Of a stretch of DNA of 64,000 bases, positions 33,593 to 42,825 are shown piece after piece (position 1 is the first letter of the stretch; each line of letters starts with the position of its first letter). The DNA is from an uncultured Eggerthella sp. (GTDB lineage: Bacteria > Actinomycetota > Coriobacteriia > Coriobacteriales > Eggerthellaceae). The notes beneath the pieces are model-generated. The model was not told the DNA's origin and searched no databases. It worked only from the letters and a program-made list of their open reading frames with translations. Where the stretch lies: contig UQML01000005.1 of the NCBI GenBank assembly GCA_900542265.1, forward strand, positions 1 to 64,000, in the 5' to 3' direction. The position numbers were made by a program, and so were the translations under genes.

Positions 33593-35713
33593 TTATCGTG
33601 CTCGTCTACCAAACTTTGAACCTTTACGAGCCGTTTTTTTAAGTTCGCCTAAAATATCCTCTTCGCTTTTTCCCTCAAGTTGCATGCGTAGTTTTACTAC
33701 CTGATCACGTAGACTTGCAGCCGATTCAAAATCCATCGCCGTGGAAGCTGAACGCATCTCTTCTTCAAGCGAAGCAATTACGCGCAAAACTTCAGAACGC
33801 GACATTTCAGCAAGCGCCGCATTAACCTGCTCAGCACTCTCGAATCCTTCTTCGTTCATGTGATCAGTAATGTCAGAAATTGACTTTTGGATGGTTTGTG
33901 GCGTAATGCCATGTTCTTCGTTAAAAGCAATCTGCAGTTCACGACGGCGCGCTGTTTCATCAATTGCACGGCGCATAGAATCAGTGATTTTGTCTGCATA
34001 CATAATCACTTGACCATCCGCATTACGCGCAGCGCGCCCTATTGTCTGGATAAGCGAACGATGGTTACGCAAGAATCCTTCTTTATCAGTATCAAGAATG
34101 GCTACTAGACTTACCTCGGGAAGATCAAGACCCTCGCGCAATAAGTTAATACCAACTAATACATCAAACTCACCACGACGAAGATCGCTCAAAATCTCAA
34201 CACGCTCAAGGGTGCCAATATCAGAATGCATATAACGAGCACGCACCCCTTGATCAAGCAAATGTTCCGTCAGATCTTCAGCCATTCGTTTGGTAAGCGT
34301 AGTAATCAATACGCGCTCATTACGCGCTGCTCTAATCTTTGACTCATCAATGATGTCATCAATCTGCGACAAAATAGGTCTTACTGAAATTTCTGGATCA
34401 AGAAGTCCGGTTGGACGAATAATCTGCTCGATTACATCTTCACTGACGCGCTCTTCATAATCTCCTGGCGTAGCTGAAACATAAACAAATTGCGGTACCC
34501 GTGCTTCAAACTCATCAAAACGCAAAGGGCGATTATCCAAACAGCTTGGAAGCCTAAAGCCATGCTCAGCAAGAGTGATTTTGCGGGAGCGATCGCCTTC
34601 ATGCATGCCGCGAATCTGTGGTACCGTGACATGCGACTCATCAATAAAGCAAACAAAATCATCCGGGAAATAATCAATGAGCGTATAGGGTGGTTCGCCT
34701 GGTTTACGACCATCAATATGACGCGAATAATTCTCAATACCTGAACAAAAACCCATCGTTTCAATCATCTCAAGGTCATAACTCGTACGCATTTCAAGAC
34801 GCTGTGCTTCAAGCAGCTTGCCCTCTTCCCTAAATTCTGCCAATCGCTGTTGCAGTTCAGTTTGAATGGTATCCAAAGCACGCTCCACCGCTGGACGCGC
34901 AGCAACATAATGAGAAGCCGGCCAGATGGGAAGCGCTTCAAATGAGTTCAGTTCCTCTCCCGTTACTTTGTCAATTTCTGTGATCGAATCAATCTCATCG
35001 CCCCAAAATTCAACACGAATAGGGTTATCAGCATAAGGTGGGAAAATATCGATGGCATCACCACGTACACGAAATGTTCCACGCGCAAAGTCATAATCAT
35101 TGCGGTCATATTGGATATCAATAAGGCTCGCAATAACCTCATCGCGATCTTTTTCAATTTCTTTATCTAAAAAGATGGCCATACCAGCATATTCGGCAGG
35201 TGAACCAATGCCGTATATGCAAGAGACAGAAGCCACCACAATAACATCACGACGCGAAAGAAGTGCCGCTGTCGCTGCATGGCGCAACTTTTCCACTTCC
35301 TCATTGATAGAGGCATCTTTCTCAATAAAGGTGTCAGTCGTAGGAACATAAGCTTCAGGCTGATAATAATCGTAGTAAGAAACAAAATAGACAACCGCAT
35401 TATGGGGAAAGAATTCACGTAACTCAGCTGCAAGCTGAGCAGCAAGCGTCTTGTTAGGAGCAAGAATCAAGGTAGGACGCTGGATCTTTTCAATAGTCTT
35501 TGCCATTGTATAAGTTTTTCCCGACCCGGTAACACCCATGAGTGTTTGATAGCGCATCCCTGCTTCAACGTTATGAGCGATAGCGTTAATGGCTTCCGGT
35601 TGATCACCTGCTGGCTCATAATCGGAAGCAACCTCAAGAGGCAATTCAGCAAGGCGGGCAACAGGAAGCTTCCCTTCCATGGTCTTACCTTCAATATTAG
35701 ATAAATGACTCAT
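33593..35713 (-). CDS. uvrB: UvrABC system protein B
   Basis: 706 aa. Walker A GVTGSGKTYTMA, the beta-hairpin region YYDYYQPEAYVP, DESHVTVPQ, helicase motif VI QTIGRAARN and a C-terminal UVR domain (about 650-690, MDFESAASLRDQV). It loads on damaged DNA after UvrA scanning in nucleotide excision repair. The 3' end of uvrA is at the right edge of this window, about 28 kb away; uvrC is absent. Confidence 0.97.
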   Translation of the reverse strand: MSHLSNIEGKTMEGKLPVARLAELPLEVASDYEPAGDQPEAINAIAHNVEAGMRYQTLMGVTGSGKTYTMAKTIEKIQRPTLILAPNKTLAAQLAAELREFFPHNAVVYFVSYYDYYQPEAYVPTTDTFIEKDASINEEVEKLRHAATAALLSRRDVIVVASVSCIYGIGSPAEYAGMAIFLDKEIEKDRDEVIASLIDIQYDRNDYDFARGTFRVRGDAIDIFPPYADNPIRVEFWGDEIDSITEIDKVTGEELNSFEALPIWPASHYVAARPAVERALDTIQTELQQRLAEFREEGKLLEAQRLEMRTSYDLEMIETMGFCSGIENYSRHIDGRKPGEPPYTLIDYFPDDFVCFIDESHVTVPQIRGMHEGDRSRKITLAEHGFRLPSCLDNRPLRFDEFEARVPQFVYVSATPGDYEERVSEDVIEQIIRPTGLLDPEISVRPILSQIDDIIDESKIRAARNERVLITTLTKRMAEDLTEHLLDQGVRARYMHSDIGTLERVEILSDLRRGEFDVLVGINLLREGLDLPEVSLVAILDTDKEGFLRNHRSLIQTIGRAARNADGQVIMYADKITDSMRRAIDETARRRELQIAFNEEHGITPQTIQKSISDITDHMNEEGFESAEQVNAALAEMSRSEVLRVIASLEEEMRSASTAMDFESAASLRDQVVKLRMQLEGKSEEDILGELKKTARKGSKFGRRAR

Positions 35714-35782
35714 GCGTCTCCTCCTTGAATATGACCCTATAAGCAGGTATTAGAGCATACGTGCTCCACGTTCGCTGTTCTC

Positions 35783-36382
35783 TTACAATAACTCTGCGAT
35801 GCCTGATTCTTTTAGCCAGGTATAAATAGTGTGTTGAAATGTCTCAACTGTCGTATCGTTAACAAACACTACATCAGATATCGCAATCCGCTGCTCTTCA
35901 GGAACCTGACGCGCAATACGGTTTCTTGCATCTCCTTCAGGAATCCCTCGATACTTCACTAATCGCTTGATGCGAACTTCGGGCGATGCGGTAACACACA
36001 CTACAAGATCAGCATGATCGGCAAAATCATCACGTCCATCCAAAATTGCCATTTCTAACACGACAACTGCATGCGTTTTTTGTGCTTCATCAAGACGATA
36101 AAGACATTCTTTATACAGATATGATTGAGTTATTGAATCAAGTTTTTTAGTATTCTCAGGGCTAGAAAATGCACATGCCGCAAGTTTAGATCGAATGATA
36201 GTACCTTCGGCATCAAGAATGTGTTCCCCAAATGCTTCAACGAGTTCTTGCTTCATAACAGGATTAGCCAAATTGTCATGGCCAACTAAATCAGCATAAA
36301 CAACCGCTGCTCCGAGCGATGCCATATATTCAGTAAACGTGGATTTCCCACTACCCATACCACCAGTTACGAAGATCTTCAT
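35783..36382 (-). CDS. coaE: Dephospho-CoA kinase
   Basis: 199 aa. P-loop TGGMGSGKSTFTEYMASLGA at the N-terminus, VYADLVGHD, and a GIPEGDARNRIARQ lid region. It performs the last step of CoA synthesis after CoaD. It lies between mnmA and uvrB. In many actinobacteria coaE is also close to rpsA and uvrB. Confidence 0.94.
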   Translation of the reverse strand: MKIFVTGGMGSGKSTFTEYMASLGAAVVYADLVGHDNLANPVMKQELVEAFGEHILDAEGTIIRSKLAACAFSSPENTKKLDSITQSYLYKECLYRLDEAQKTHAVVVLEMAILDGRDDFADHADLVVCVTASPEVRIKRLVKYRGIPEGDARNRIARQVPEEQRIAISDVVFVNDTTVETFQHTIYTWLKESGIAELL

Positions 36383-36471
36383 TGTGCTTGTCCTCTCGAT
36401 TGCTTAAACCACAATCAAGTATAGTGGCTCATCACATCTCATCATATCTTTGAAAGAAAAGAATGACTGCC

Positions 36472-37566
36472 CTATCTGCTCTCTACAAACACTACGCTTT
36501 TTATAGGGGCAGATCCCAAAACGACATCATCTTGATAAAAGACGGCATATTGCCCAGGCGCTGTGGGAGTTTGCGCCACATCAAATACTGCGGTGACACA
36601 ACCGTCAGATTCGGTAAAAATTCGTGCGCTAATCGCGTTCGACCGATAACGAATCTTGACACTACATATAATTCCATCGCCCTGCCCATAATCATACTGC
36701 TCGATACCTGCTTGCCACGTCAAAGGCCAGGTCGTCAATCCTGAAATAAGTGCATCATTTTTATACGCGAGCACAAGCACGTTGCGCGAAACATCCTTTT
36801 CAACAACAAACACCGGCTCGCCAAGCGCAATACCAATTCCTTTACGCTGACCAATGGTGTAGCGATGAAGCCCTTGATGTTCTCCTACTACGCTTCCGTC
36901 ACGCAGTTCCACCTTACCAGGCGTATCAGCAATCCCGCGCTCAAGCAAAAAATCACGGTAATCAGTAGGAACAAAACAAAGATCCTGACTTTCAGCTCGA
37001 TGCGCTACAGGAAGTTCATGCTCATCTGCAAAGATACGCACGTCAGTTTTTTGCCACTCCCCTAACGGCAAAACAAGACGCGCTAGCTGGTCTTGGGTAA
37101 GTTGTGCAAGCATGTAGCTTTGATCTTTTGTCGTATCATTTGCTTTTGCTATAGCGTATCGTCCTGTTACTGGATCAAACACGCGTCGTGCATAGTGACC
37201 CGTTGCCACAAAAGCAGCATCATAAGCATCTGCTACCTCAAGCAAAACAGGAATCTTGCAAAAGCGATTACAAAACACGCAAGGCGATGGGGTTTGACCT
37301 TGCGCACATTGATCGCAAAAAGGAACAATAACCGTACGCTCAAAAACCTCAGTCGCATCGCAAACAATATGTTCAATACCAAGAAAAGCAGCTACTTCTG
37401 AAGCCGCCTGAATAGATGCGTTTGTTGCAGCATCATCAACAAAACGAGCAGTAACACCAATAACCTGGTATCCCTGCTCAATAAGGAGAGCGGCGGAAGT
37501 TGCGCTATCGACTCCGCCGCTTAAACCTAAAACTATGCGAGAAGTATTTTCTGGCGTTTTACTCAG
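36472..37566 (-). CDS. mnmA: tRNA-specific 2-thiouridylase MnmA, apparent CTG start
   Basis: 364 aa if begun at CTG 37566. The frame encodes (M)SKTPENTSRIVLGLSGGVDS with the PP-loop SGGVDS, catalytic Cys99 (CVFCN), ATGHYA, Cys197 (SQDLCFV) and the C-terminal barrel. MnmA thiolates U34 of tRNA Lys/Glu/Gln. Between an in-frame TAG upstream and residue 97 there is no ATG, GTG or TTG. The first GTG (37278) would delete the PP-loop. The CTG overlaps the rpsA stop by 8 nt (CTGAGTAA), the same geometry as ftsE/ftsX. A base error or mutation at the first base is the alternative. Confidence 0.88.
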   Translation of the reverse strand: MSKTPENTSRIVLGLSGGVDSATSAALLIEQGYQVIGVTARFVDDAATNASIQAASEVAAFLGIEHIVCDATEVFERTVIVPFCDQCAQGQTPSPCVFCNRFCKIPVLLEVADAYDAAFVATGHYARRVFDPVTGRYAIAKANDTTKDQSYMLAQLTQDQLARLVLPLGEWQKTDVRIFADEHELPVAHRAESQDLCFVPTDYRDFLLERGIADTPGKVELRDGSVVGEHQGLHRYTIGQRKGIGIALGEPVFVVEKDVSRNVLVLAYKNDALISGLTTWPLTWQAGIEQYDYGQGDGIICSVKIRYRSNAISARIFTESDGCVTAVFDVAQTPTAPGQYAVFYQDDVVLGSAPIKSVVFVESR

Positions 37567-38737
37567 CCTCAGTCTCTTCTACTTCGACAACTTCAACTTC
37601 CTTAGTCTCAGGCTCCTCAACAGCAATTTCTAAACCAAGGTCAGCTGCAGCAGCTTTCATGGACAAGGAAATGCGACGGCGATCAGCATTAATGTCCATT
37701 ACCTTAACCTTTACAGGGTCACCAACATGGACAACCTGTGCAGGTGAATCAATATGCTTTGCAGCCATCTCGGAAATGTGTACTAAGCCTTCAACATTGT
37801 CACCGAGCTCAATAAATGCACCGAAAGGAACAATCTTGGTAACGGTGCCATCAATAATGGTGCCAACAGGATAAGTCTCAACAAGCTTAGTCCAAGGATC
37901 CTCAGTAGTCTGCTTTAAGCCGAGAGAAATACGCTCACGCTGCAAGTCGACATCGAGAACCTCAACCTCAACTTCTTCTCCAACTTTAACAACCTCTGAA
38001 GGATGGTTTACGTGGCTCCAAGAAAGCTCGGAGATATGAATCAAACCATCAATGCCACCAAGGTCAACAAAAGCACCAAAGTCTACAATTGAAGAAACCG
38101 TACCCTTTAAGCGCATACCCTTAGTAAGCTTCTCGAGGATCTCAGCACGTTCGTTCTTGCGGCCTTCCTCAAGGATGACGCGACGGGAAAGAACAACGTT
38201 ATTACGGTTGCGATCCATCTCAATAACGCGAGCCTCAATCTCAGTGCCAAGGTATGCAGAAAGATCTTTAACGCGACGAAGATCAACCAAGGATGCAGGC
38301 AAGAAGCCGCGAAGTCCGATGTCAAGAATCAAACCACCCTTAACAACCTCAATAACTTCACCGGTTACTACTTCTCCAGCCTTGAATTTATCCTCAACCT
38401 CAATCCAAGCACGTTCATATTCAGCACGCTTCTTAGAAAGGATAAGGCGGCCATCTTTGTCCTCCTTTTGAAGAACAAGAGCCTCAAGTTTATCACCAAG
38501 ATTTACGACCTCAGAAGGATCGGCATCTTTACGGATTGAGAGCTCGCGAGCAGGAATAACGCCTTCACTCTTAAATCCAATATCTACCAACACTTCATCG
38601 TGCTCGATCTTAACGACGGTGCCATCGATCAAGTCACCTTCGTCGAAATCGGTCAGAGTGCCATCGATCATCTGGTTCATCTGCTCGTCAGAGATGTCGT
38701 CAAACTCGATGACAGACGTGTTCTTGATTTCGGTCAA
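37559..38737 (-). CDS. rpsA: 30S ribosomal protein S1
   Basis: 392 aa, TTG start at 38737 with AAAGGGG upstream. Four S1 repeats at about 35-105, 120-185, 205-275 and 290-360 (for example KGMRLKGTVSSIVDFGAFVD). A Glu/Val-rich tail ends the protein. Four-repeat S1 is usual in actinobacteria. S1 helps load mRNAs, which matters where Shine-Dalgarno sites are weak. It has its own promoter and a leader of about 150 nt; mnmA is coupled to its stop. Confidence 0.96.
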   Translation of the reverse strand: MTEIKNTSVIEFDDISDEQMNQMIDGTLTDFDEGDLIDGTVVKIEHDEVLVDIGFKSEGVIPARELSIRKDADPSEVVNLGDKLEALVLQKEDKDGRLILSKKRAEYERAWIEVEDKFKAGEVVTGEVIEVVKGGLILDIGLRGFLPASLVDLRRVKDLSAYLGTEIEARVIEMDRNRNNVVLSRRVILEEGRKNERAEILEKLTKGMRLKGTVSSIVDFGAFVDLGGIDGLIHISELSWSHVNHPSEVVKVGEEVEVEVLDVDLQRERISLGLKQTTEDPWTKLVETYPVGTIIDGTVTKIVPFGAFIELGDNVEGLVHISEMAAKHIDSPAQVVHVGDPVKVKVMDINADRRRISLSMKAAAADLGLEIAVEEPETKEVEVVEVEETEAE

Positions 38738-38893
38738 AACGGACCCCTTTCAAAAAAATTCGGGGACCCTTCGTACGTGTTTGTAGTTTTGTTACATAAA
38801 CCATGCATGCTGCATCACGTTAATGATGACGCCAACAACAAACATGTCTCGGGGGCCAATACATTCTTTGCCTGCATGATTGCAGACTGTCAA

Positions 38894-38921
38894 AGTATAG
38901 CATAGTAATACTTTTTGACTA
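38894..38921 (-). promoter_or_regulatory. rpsA promoter
   Basis: Minus strand TAGTCA (38921-38916), a 16-bp spacer and TATACT (38899-38894). The start point would be near 38887, leaving about 150 nt of leader that contains a CATCA/TGATG hairpin. The same TAGTCA-16-TATNNT layout occurs upstream of ilvD. Confidence 0.6.
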
Positions 38922-38949
38922 GCGAAAATGAAGGATTTGTGGTATGCGA

Positions 38950-40032
38950 TTATTTATGGTTACTTTCAAACTCTTTCATGAAAGAAACAAGCGCTTCAAC
39001 ACCTTCTTTAGGCATTGCATTATAGATAGAAGCGCGCATGCCACCAACACTACGATGACCCTTAATGGACTCAATGCCATGATTTTTCGCCTCAGCAACG
39101 AACAAAGCATCAAGCTCATCACTTCCTGTGATGAAAGGAACATTCATGATAGAACGATCCTCCTTGCGAGCCGTTGCTTTAAACAGAGATGATTGATCCA
39201 AGAAGTCATAGAGCAGTGCAGCCTTTTCTTCATTGCGAACTTTCATCGCAGCAAGACCACCTTGAGCCTTGAGCCATTTAAAGACTAAGCCACAAATATA
39301 AATGCCATATGCAGGAGGCGTATTGTAGAGAGAGCTGTTCTCAACTTGTGTAATGTACTTCAACATGGTTGGAGTATAAGGTAATACCTCTTCACGTACC
39401 AAATCATCACGAACAATAACAATGACAACACCGGCAGGACCAATGTTTTTCTGTACACCACCATAAATCAGGCCGTAATCACTTACATTAATTGGCTCTG
39501 ACATAAAACAGGACGATACGTCTGCTACCAAAGGAATATTGCCAGTCTGAGGAAGCTTATGGTACAAGGTGCCATAGATGGTTTCATTCTGGCAAATATA
39601 AACATAGTCAGCATCATCAGAGAAATTGAGCGTATCTACATCAGGAACGTAAGAAAAGTTCTCATCCTCAGAAGAAGCAATGCAACGTGCATCACCATAG
39701 ATTTGAGCTTCTTTAAATGCCTTTTTTGACCAAGAGCCAGAAACGATATAATCAGCAACTTTATTCTTCATCAAGTTCATAGGAATAGCAGCAAATTGCT
39801 GAGAGGCGCCACCCTGCAAGAACAAGACATGATAGTTATCAGGAATCTGCATCAAATCACGAATGTCAGCTTCAGCAGTTTCAATAATGTTTTTGAACGC
39901 TGCTGAGCGGTGACTCATCTCCATAACTGACATACCCGTATTTTGATAATCGAGCATTTCGGCAGCAGCCTGCTTCAATACCTCTTCGGGCAAAACAGCA
40001 GGGCCAGCAGAGAAGTTATACACTCTCGACAT
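38950..40032 (-). CDS. serC: Phosphoserine aminotransferase
   Basis: 360 aa. MSRVYNFSAGPAVLPEEVL, LQGGASQQFA, VADVSSCFMS and the PLP region YGGVQKNIGPAGV with the Schiff-base Lys identify SerC, which makes phosphoserine from phosphohydroxypyruvate. It also acts in pyridoxal phosphate synthesis in some bacteria. serA and serB are not adjacent. It ends near the rpsA promoter and has AAGGAG 10 nt before its ATG. Confidence 0.96.
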   Translation of the reverse strand: MSRVYNFSAGPAVLPEEVLKQAAAEMLDYQNTGMSVMEMSHRSAAFKNIIETAEADIRDLMQIPDNYHVLFLQGGASQQFAAIPMNLMKNKVADYIVSGSWSKKAFKEAQIYGDARCIASSEDENFSYVPDVDTLNFSDDADYVYICQNETIYGTLYHKLPQTGNIPLVADVSSCFMSEPINVSDYGLIYGGVQKNIGPAGVVIVIVRDDLVREEVLPYTPTMLKYITQVENSSLYNTPPAYGIYICGLVFKWLKAQGGLAAMKVRNEEKAALLYDFLDQSSLFKATARKEDRSIMNVPFITGSDELDALFVAEAKNHGIESIKGHRSVGGMRASIYNAMPKEGVEALVSFMKEFESNHK

Positions 40033-40103
40033 GGTTGTAAGGCTCCTTTTTTCTTATATCGTATACAGCCAAACATTCAAGAACTAAACGCACAAGTATA
40101 GTG

Positions 40104-40132
40104 ATAGTGCAGGCGAAAACCACCTGCACTAT
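40104..40132 (-). terminator. Hairpin between the CoA-transferase gene and serC
   Basis: Perfect 10-bp stem ATAGTGCAGG / CCTGCACTAT with a 9-nt loop in the 278-nt gap. The U-run on the minus strand is poor. A second small stem, CTTTAG/CTAAAG, and an AAGAGGACTCTTTTTT run nearer the CoA-transferase end may give the actual termination. Confidence 0.5.
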
Positions 40133-40310
40133 TTCCACACGTTTCTTATCCTATCGTGTTTTAAGTAACGATGAGTGTAACACCACAAACCAAAAAAGAG
40201 TCCTCTTGTATGGTTCTTTAGCGGCCTAAAGCGTCAAAGCTTGTTCCAATGGTAGCCCTGCATGCACTTTTCTTCCTCTTGCATACAAATTTCCACAGAA
40301 AAAGCTACTC

Positions 40311-41543
40311 CTATACGAGCTCTTCAAGAGAAGTTGCGCCTTTGACTGACCCATCATTAAGAGCTTGCTTGATTTCTTCATCGGTATAACCAAGCTCTTT
40401 CATAACTTCAATCGTTGCAGAACCCAACATTCCCGTAGGCGTAAAGACAGGCGTATCTTCGGAATCAAACTGAATAGGCACAGTTGGGATATTACGTTTT
40501 GATTTTGGATAGGTAATTTTAACAAGATAATCATTATCCCACACGTTTTGATCTTCATAAACATCAAGAGGAGTTTGACAAAGCTCTATAGGAACGCCAG
40601 CATCCTTAAAGAGTTTAAGAGCTTCTTTCGCACTCATCTGGCCAATAGCAGCATCAAGAATGCCAACAACTTCAGGATTAAGTCCTTGTTCATTCATTTC
40701 AACACAGTTAACCAAACGAGGCTCATCAACTAAATCTTCACGTCCAATGAGTTTCATAATTTTGTTGTAATCGCGATCATATTCAGGATCACACATGGCA
40801 AGATACTTACCATCTTTAGTCATATACACATTGTTGAATGGGCAAATGACTTCAAGACGACTCTTAGGATACGGATTGCCATATTGTGCAGAAATCATGC
40901 CCGTCATAAGCGTATAAACTCCTGCATGCTGGAGCGCGCACGTAACATACTCGCCTTCTCCCGTTTTTTCCCGACCGATGACAGCAGCACAAATTCCCGC
41001 AGCCAAAAACATTGATGCTTGAAGATCTCCGTATCCATTGGTGGGGATCATGGGAGCATCTCCTCTATTTACGGTGGTTCCAAACACTCCACCGCGCGCC
41101 ATATAACACGTTACATCAAAACCAGGATCATCTTTTTCAGCACCCTTTTTTCCATAGCCTAGACCATGTCCCATAATGAGACGAGGGTATTTTGCATGTA
41201 ACGTATCCCAATCCAGTCCTAATTTTTTGAGCGATTTGTTGCGCGTATTAGTAATAAATACATCCGCAGTAGCAAGCAGTTTATCCATGACCTCTGCGCC
41301 TGTTTTGCTCTTTAAATTCAAAGAGATAAACTTCTTATGCAGATTTACCATATCAAAGGCAAGATTTTCTTCATCCGACATAGGCATATTAAACACTGCT
41401 GCCTGCGTAACACGACATGGATCACCTTTAGCTGCTTCAATCTTAATAACCTCTGCACCCCATTCACCCAAAACACGACCGGTTGCAGGTGTTGCCATAT
41501 ATGTCGTTAGGTCAATAACGCGCAAACCTTCCAATGGCTTCAT
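40311..41543 (-). CDS. Class III (CaiB/BaiF) CoA-transferase, HadA/FldA-like
   Basis: 410 aa. Starts MKPLEGLRVIDLTTYMATPATGRVLGEWGAEVIKIE, the family N-terminus, and has the catalytic Asp at about 173 (TNGYGDLQASMF). Closest in texture to CoA-transferases that activate 2-hydroxyacids from amino-acid fermentation (HadA, FldA). However, no 2-hydroxyacyl-CoA dehydratase or activator is nearby, so the substrate is open. It has a strong GGAGGGG site and lies downstream of the ilv operon behind a terminator, so it is probably a separate unit. Confidence 0.85.
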   Translation of the reverse strand: MKPLEGLRVIDLTTYMATPATGRVLGEWGAEVIKIEAAKGDPCRVTQAAVFNMPMSDEENLAFDMVNLHKKFISLNLKSKTGAEVMDKLLATADVFITNTRNKSLKKLGLDWDTLHAKYPRLIMGHGLGYGKKGAEKDDPGFDVTCYMARGGVFGTTVNRGDAPMIPTNGYGDLQASMFLAAGICAAVIGREKTGEGEYVTCALQHAGVYTLMTGMISAQYGNPYPKSRLEVICPFNNVYMTKDGKYLAMCDPEYDRDYNKIMKLIGREDLVDEPRLVNCVEMNEQGLNPEVVGILDAAIGQMSAKEALKLFKDAGVPIELCQTPLDVYEDQNVWDNDYLVKITYPKSKRNIPTVPIQFDSEDTPVFTPTGMLGSATIEVMKELGYTDEEIKQALNDGSVKGATSLEELV

Positions 41544-41651
41544 GATAAATCCCCCTCCACGGTGAAAGCATTGCTTCTTCTTTTTATCAGTAAGCCTAAC
41601 AAATTACCTTCTCTTGTCGCTTCACCTTATAAATTCGCTACGTAATTGAAA

Positions 41652-41703
41652 AAATCCCTCCTTCGCACTCCTTGTTGCTTCCAAGAATGCAAAAGAGGGA
41701 TTT
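41652..41703 (-). terminator. Terminator of the ilv operon
   Basis: AAATCCCTC / GAGGGATTT outer stem with an internal small hairpin, followed on the minus strand by TTTTTTC, 34 nt after the ilvC stop. Confidence 0.85.
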
Positions 41704-41736
41704 ATTAAGACGATAGGGATTTAACGTACTATCGCA

Positions 41737-42732
41737 TTATTTCTTGATCCAAGAGAACATGGAGCGAATATTTTCGCCCGTCTCTTCAATAAGATGCTCA
41801 TTATGAGCAGCACGCTGCTCTTCAAGCCACTTATGATCATTGTCGCAGTCATCCATGAACTCACGTGCGAACTCACCATTTTGGATGCGATTCAAAATCT
41901 CACGCATAGCCTTCTTGGACTCTTCACCAATAACCTTAGGACCAGCATAGTAGTCACCATATTCAGCAGTGTTGGAAATTGACCAACGCATATGATGCAT
42001 GCCGCCTTCATACATAAGGTCAACAATCATTTTCATCTCGTGATAGCACTCAAAATACGCCATCTCAGGTGGATAGCCCGCATCAACCAAAGTCTCAAAG
42101 CCAGCCTGAATCAAAGCTGTTACACCACCGCAAAGAACTGCTTGCTCACCAAAGAGGTCAGTCTCAGTTTCATTTTTGAAGGTAGTTTCAATAACACCAG
42201 AGCGAGCTCCACCAATGCCCCACGCATAGGACAAAGCCAAGTCTTTTGCGTTACCAGTAAAGTCTTGCTCAACACAAATAAGATCAGGTACGCCAGAGCC
42301 TTCAGTGTACTGACGACGAACAATGTGGCCAGGACCTTTAGGAGCAATCATAACAACATTGACATTCTCAGGAGGAGTAATGTAGCCATAGTGAATATTA
42401 AATCCATGAGCAAATGCAAGGGTGTCACCTTCATGGAGATGAGGAGCAATCTGATCAGTGTAGGTCTTTGCCTGAATCTCATCAGGTACCAAGATCATGA
42501 TGAAATCAGCCTCTTCAGCAGCCTCAGGAATAGTCATTACTTTAAGACCAGCTTCTTCTGCATCAGACCAAGATTTAGAACCCTCACGTAAACCTACGCG
42601 TACGTCAACGCCAGAATCTTTGAGGTTGAGGGCATGTGCGTGACCCTGAGAACCATAACCGATGATGGCAACCTTCTTGCCTTTGATCAACGATGGATCT
42701 GCGTCTTGTTCATGATAGATAGTAACAGCCAT
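41737..42732 (-). CDS. ilvC: Ketol-acid reductoisomerase
   Basis: 331 aa class I enzyme. NADP loop IGYGSQGHAHALNLKDSG with the LREGSKSW specificity loop, APKGPGHIVRRQY, and C-terminal metal ligands in ETDLFGEQ and YFECYHEMK. It makes the dihydroxy-acid precursors of valine, leucine and isoleucine. Last gene of the ilvDBNC operon, 93 nt after ilvN. Confidence 0.97.
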   Translation of the reverse strand: MAVTIYHEQDADPSLIKGKKVAIIGYGSQGHAHALNLKDSGVDVRVGLREGSKSWSDAEEAGLKVMTIPEAAEEADFIMILVPDEIQAKTYTDQIAPHLHEGDTLAFAHGFNIHYGYITPPENVNVVMIAPKGPGHIVRRQYTEGSGVPDLICVEQDFTGNAKDLALSYAWGIGGARSGVIETTFKNETETDLFGEQAVLCGGVTALIQAGFETLVDAGYPPEMAYFECYHEMKMIVDLMYEGGMHHMRWSISNTAEYGDYYAGPKVIGEESKKAMREILNRIQNGEFAREFMDDCDNDHKWLEEQRAAHNEHLIEETGENIRSMFSWIKK

Positions 42733-42825
42733 GTTGTTTCCCTTCTTCTTTATGACTGGTTGTTAATTATACAAGTCTCTCGAAACGAGGTACTTACATT
42801 CTTTTAAACGTGGCACAATAAGCCT

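Noticed and set aside
36472..37278. mnmA starting at GTG 37278
   Set aside because: It would lack the PP-loop SGGVDS, which is encoded in frame upstream.
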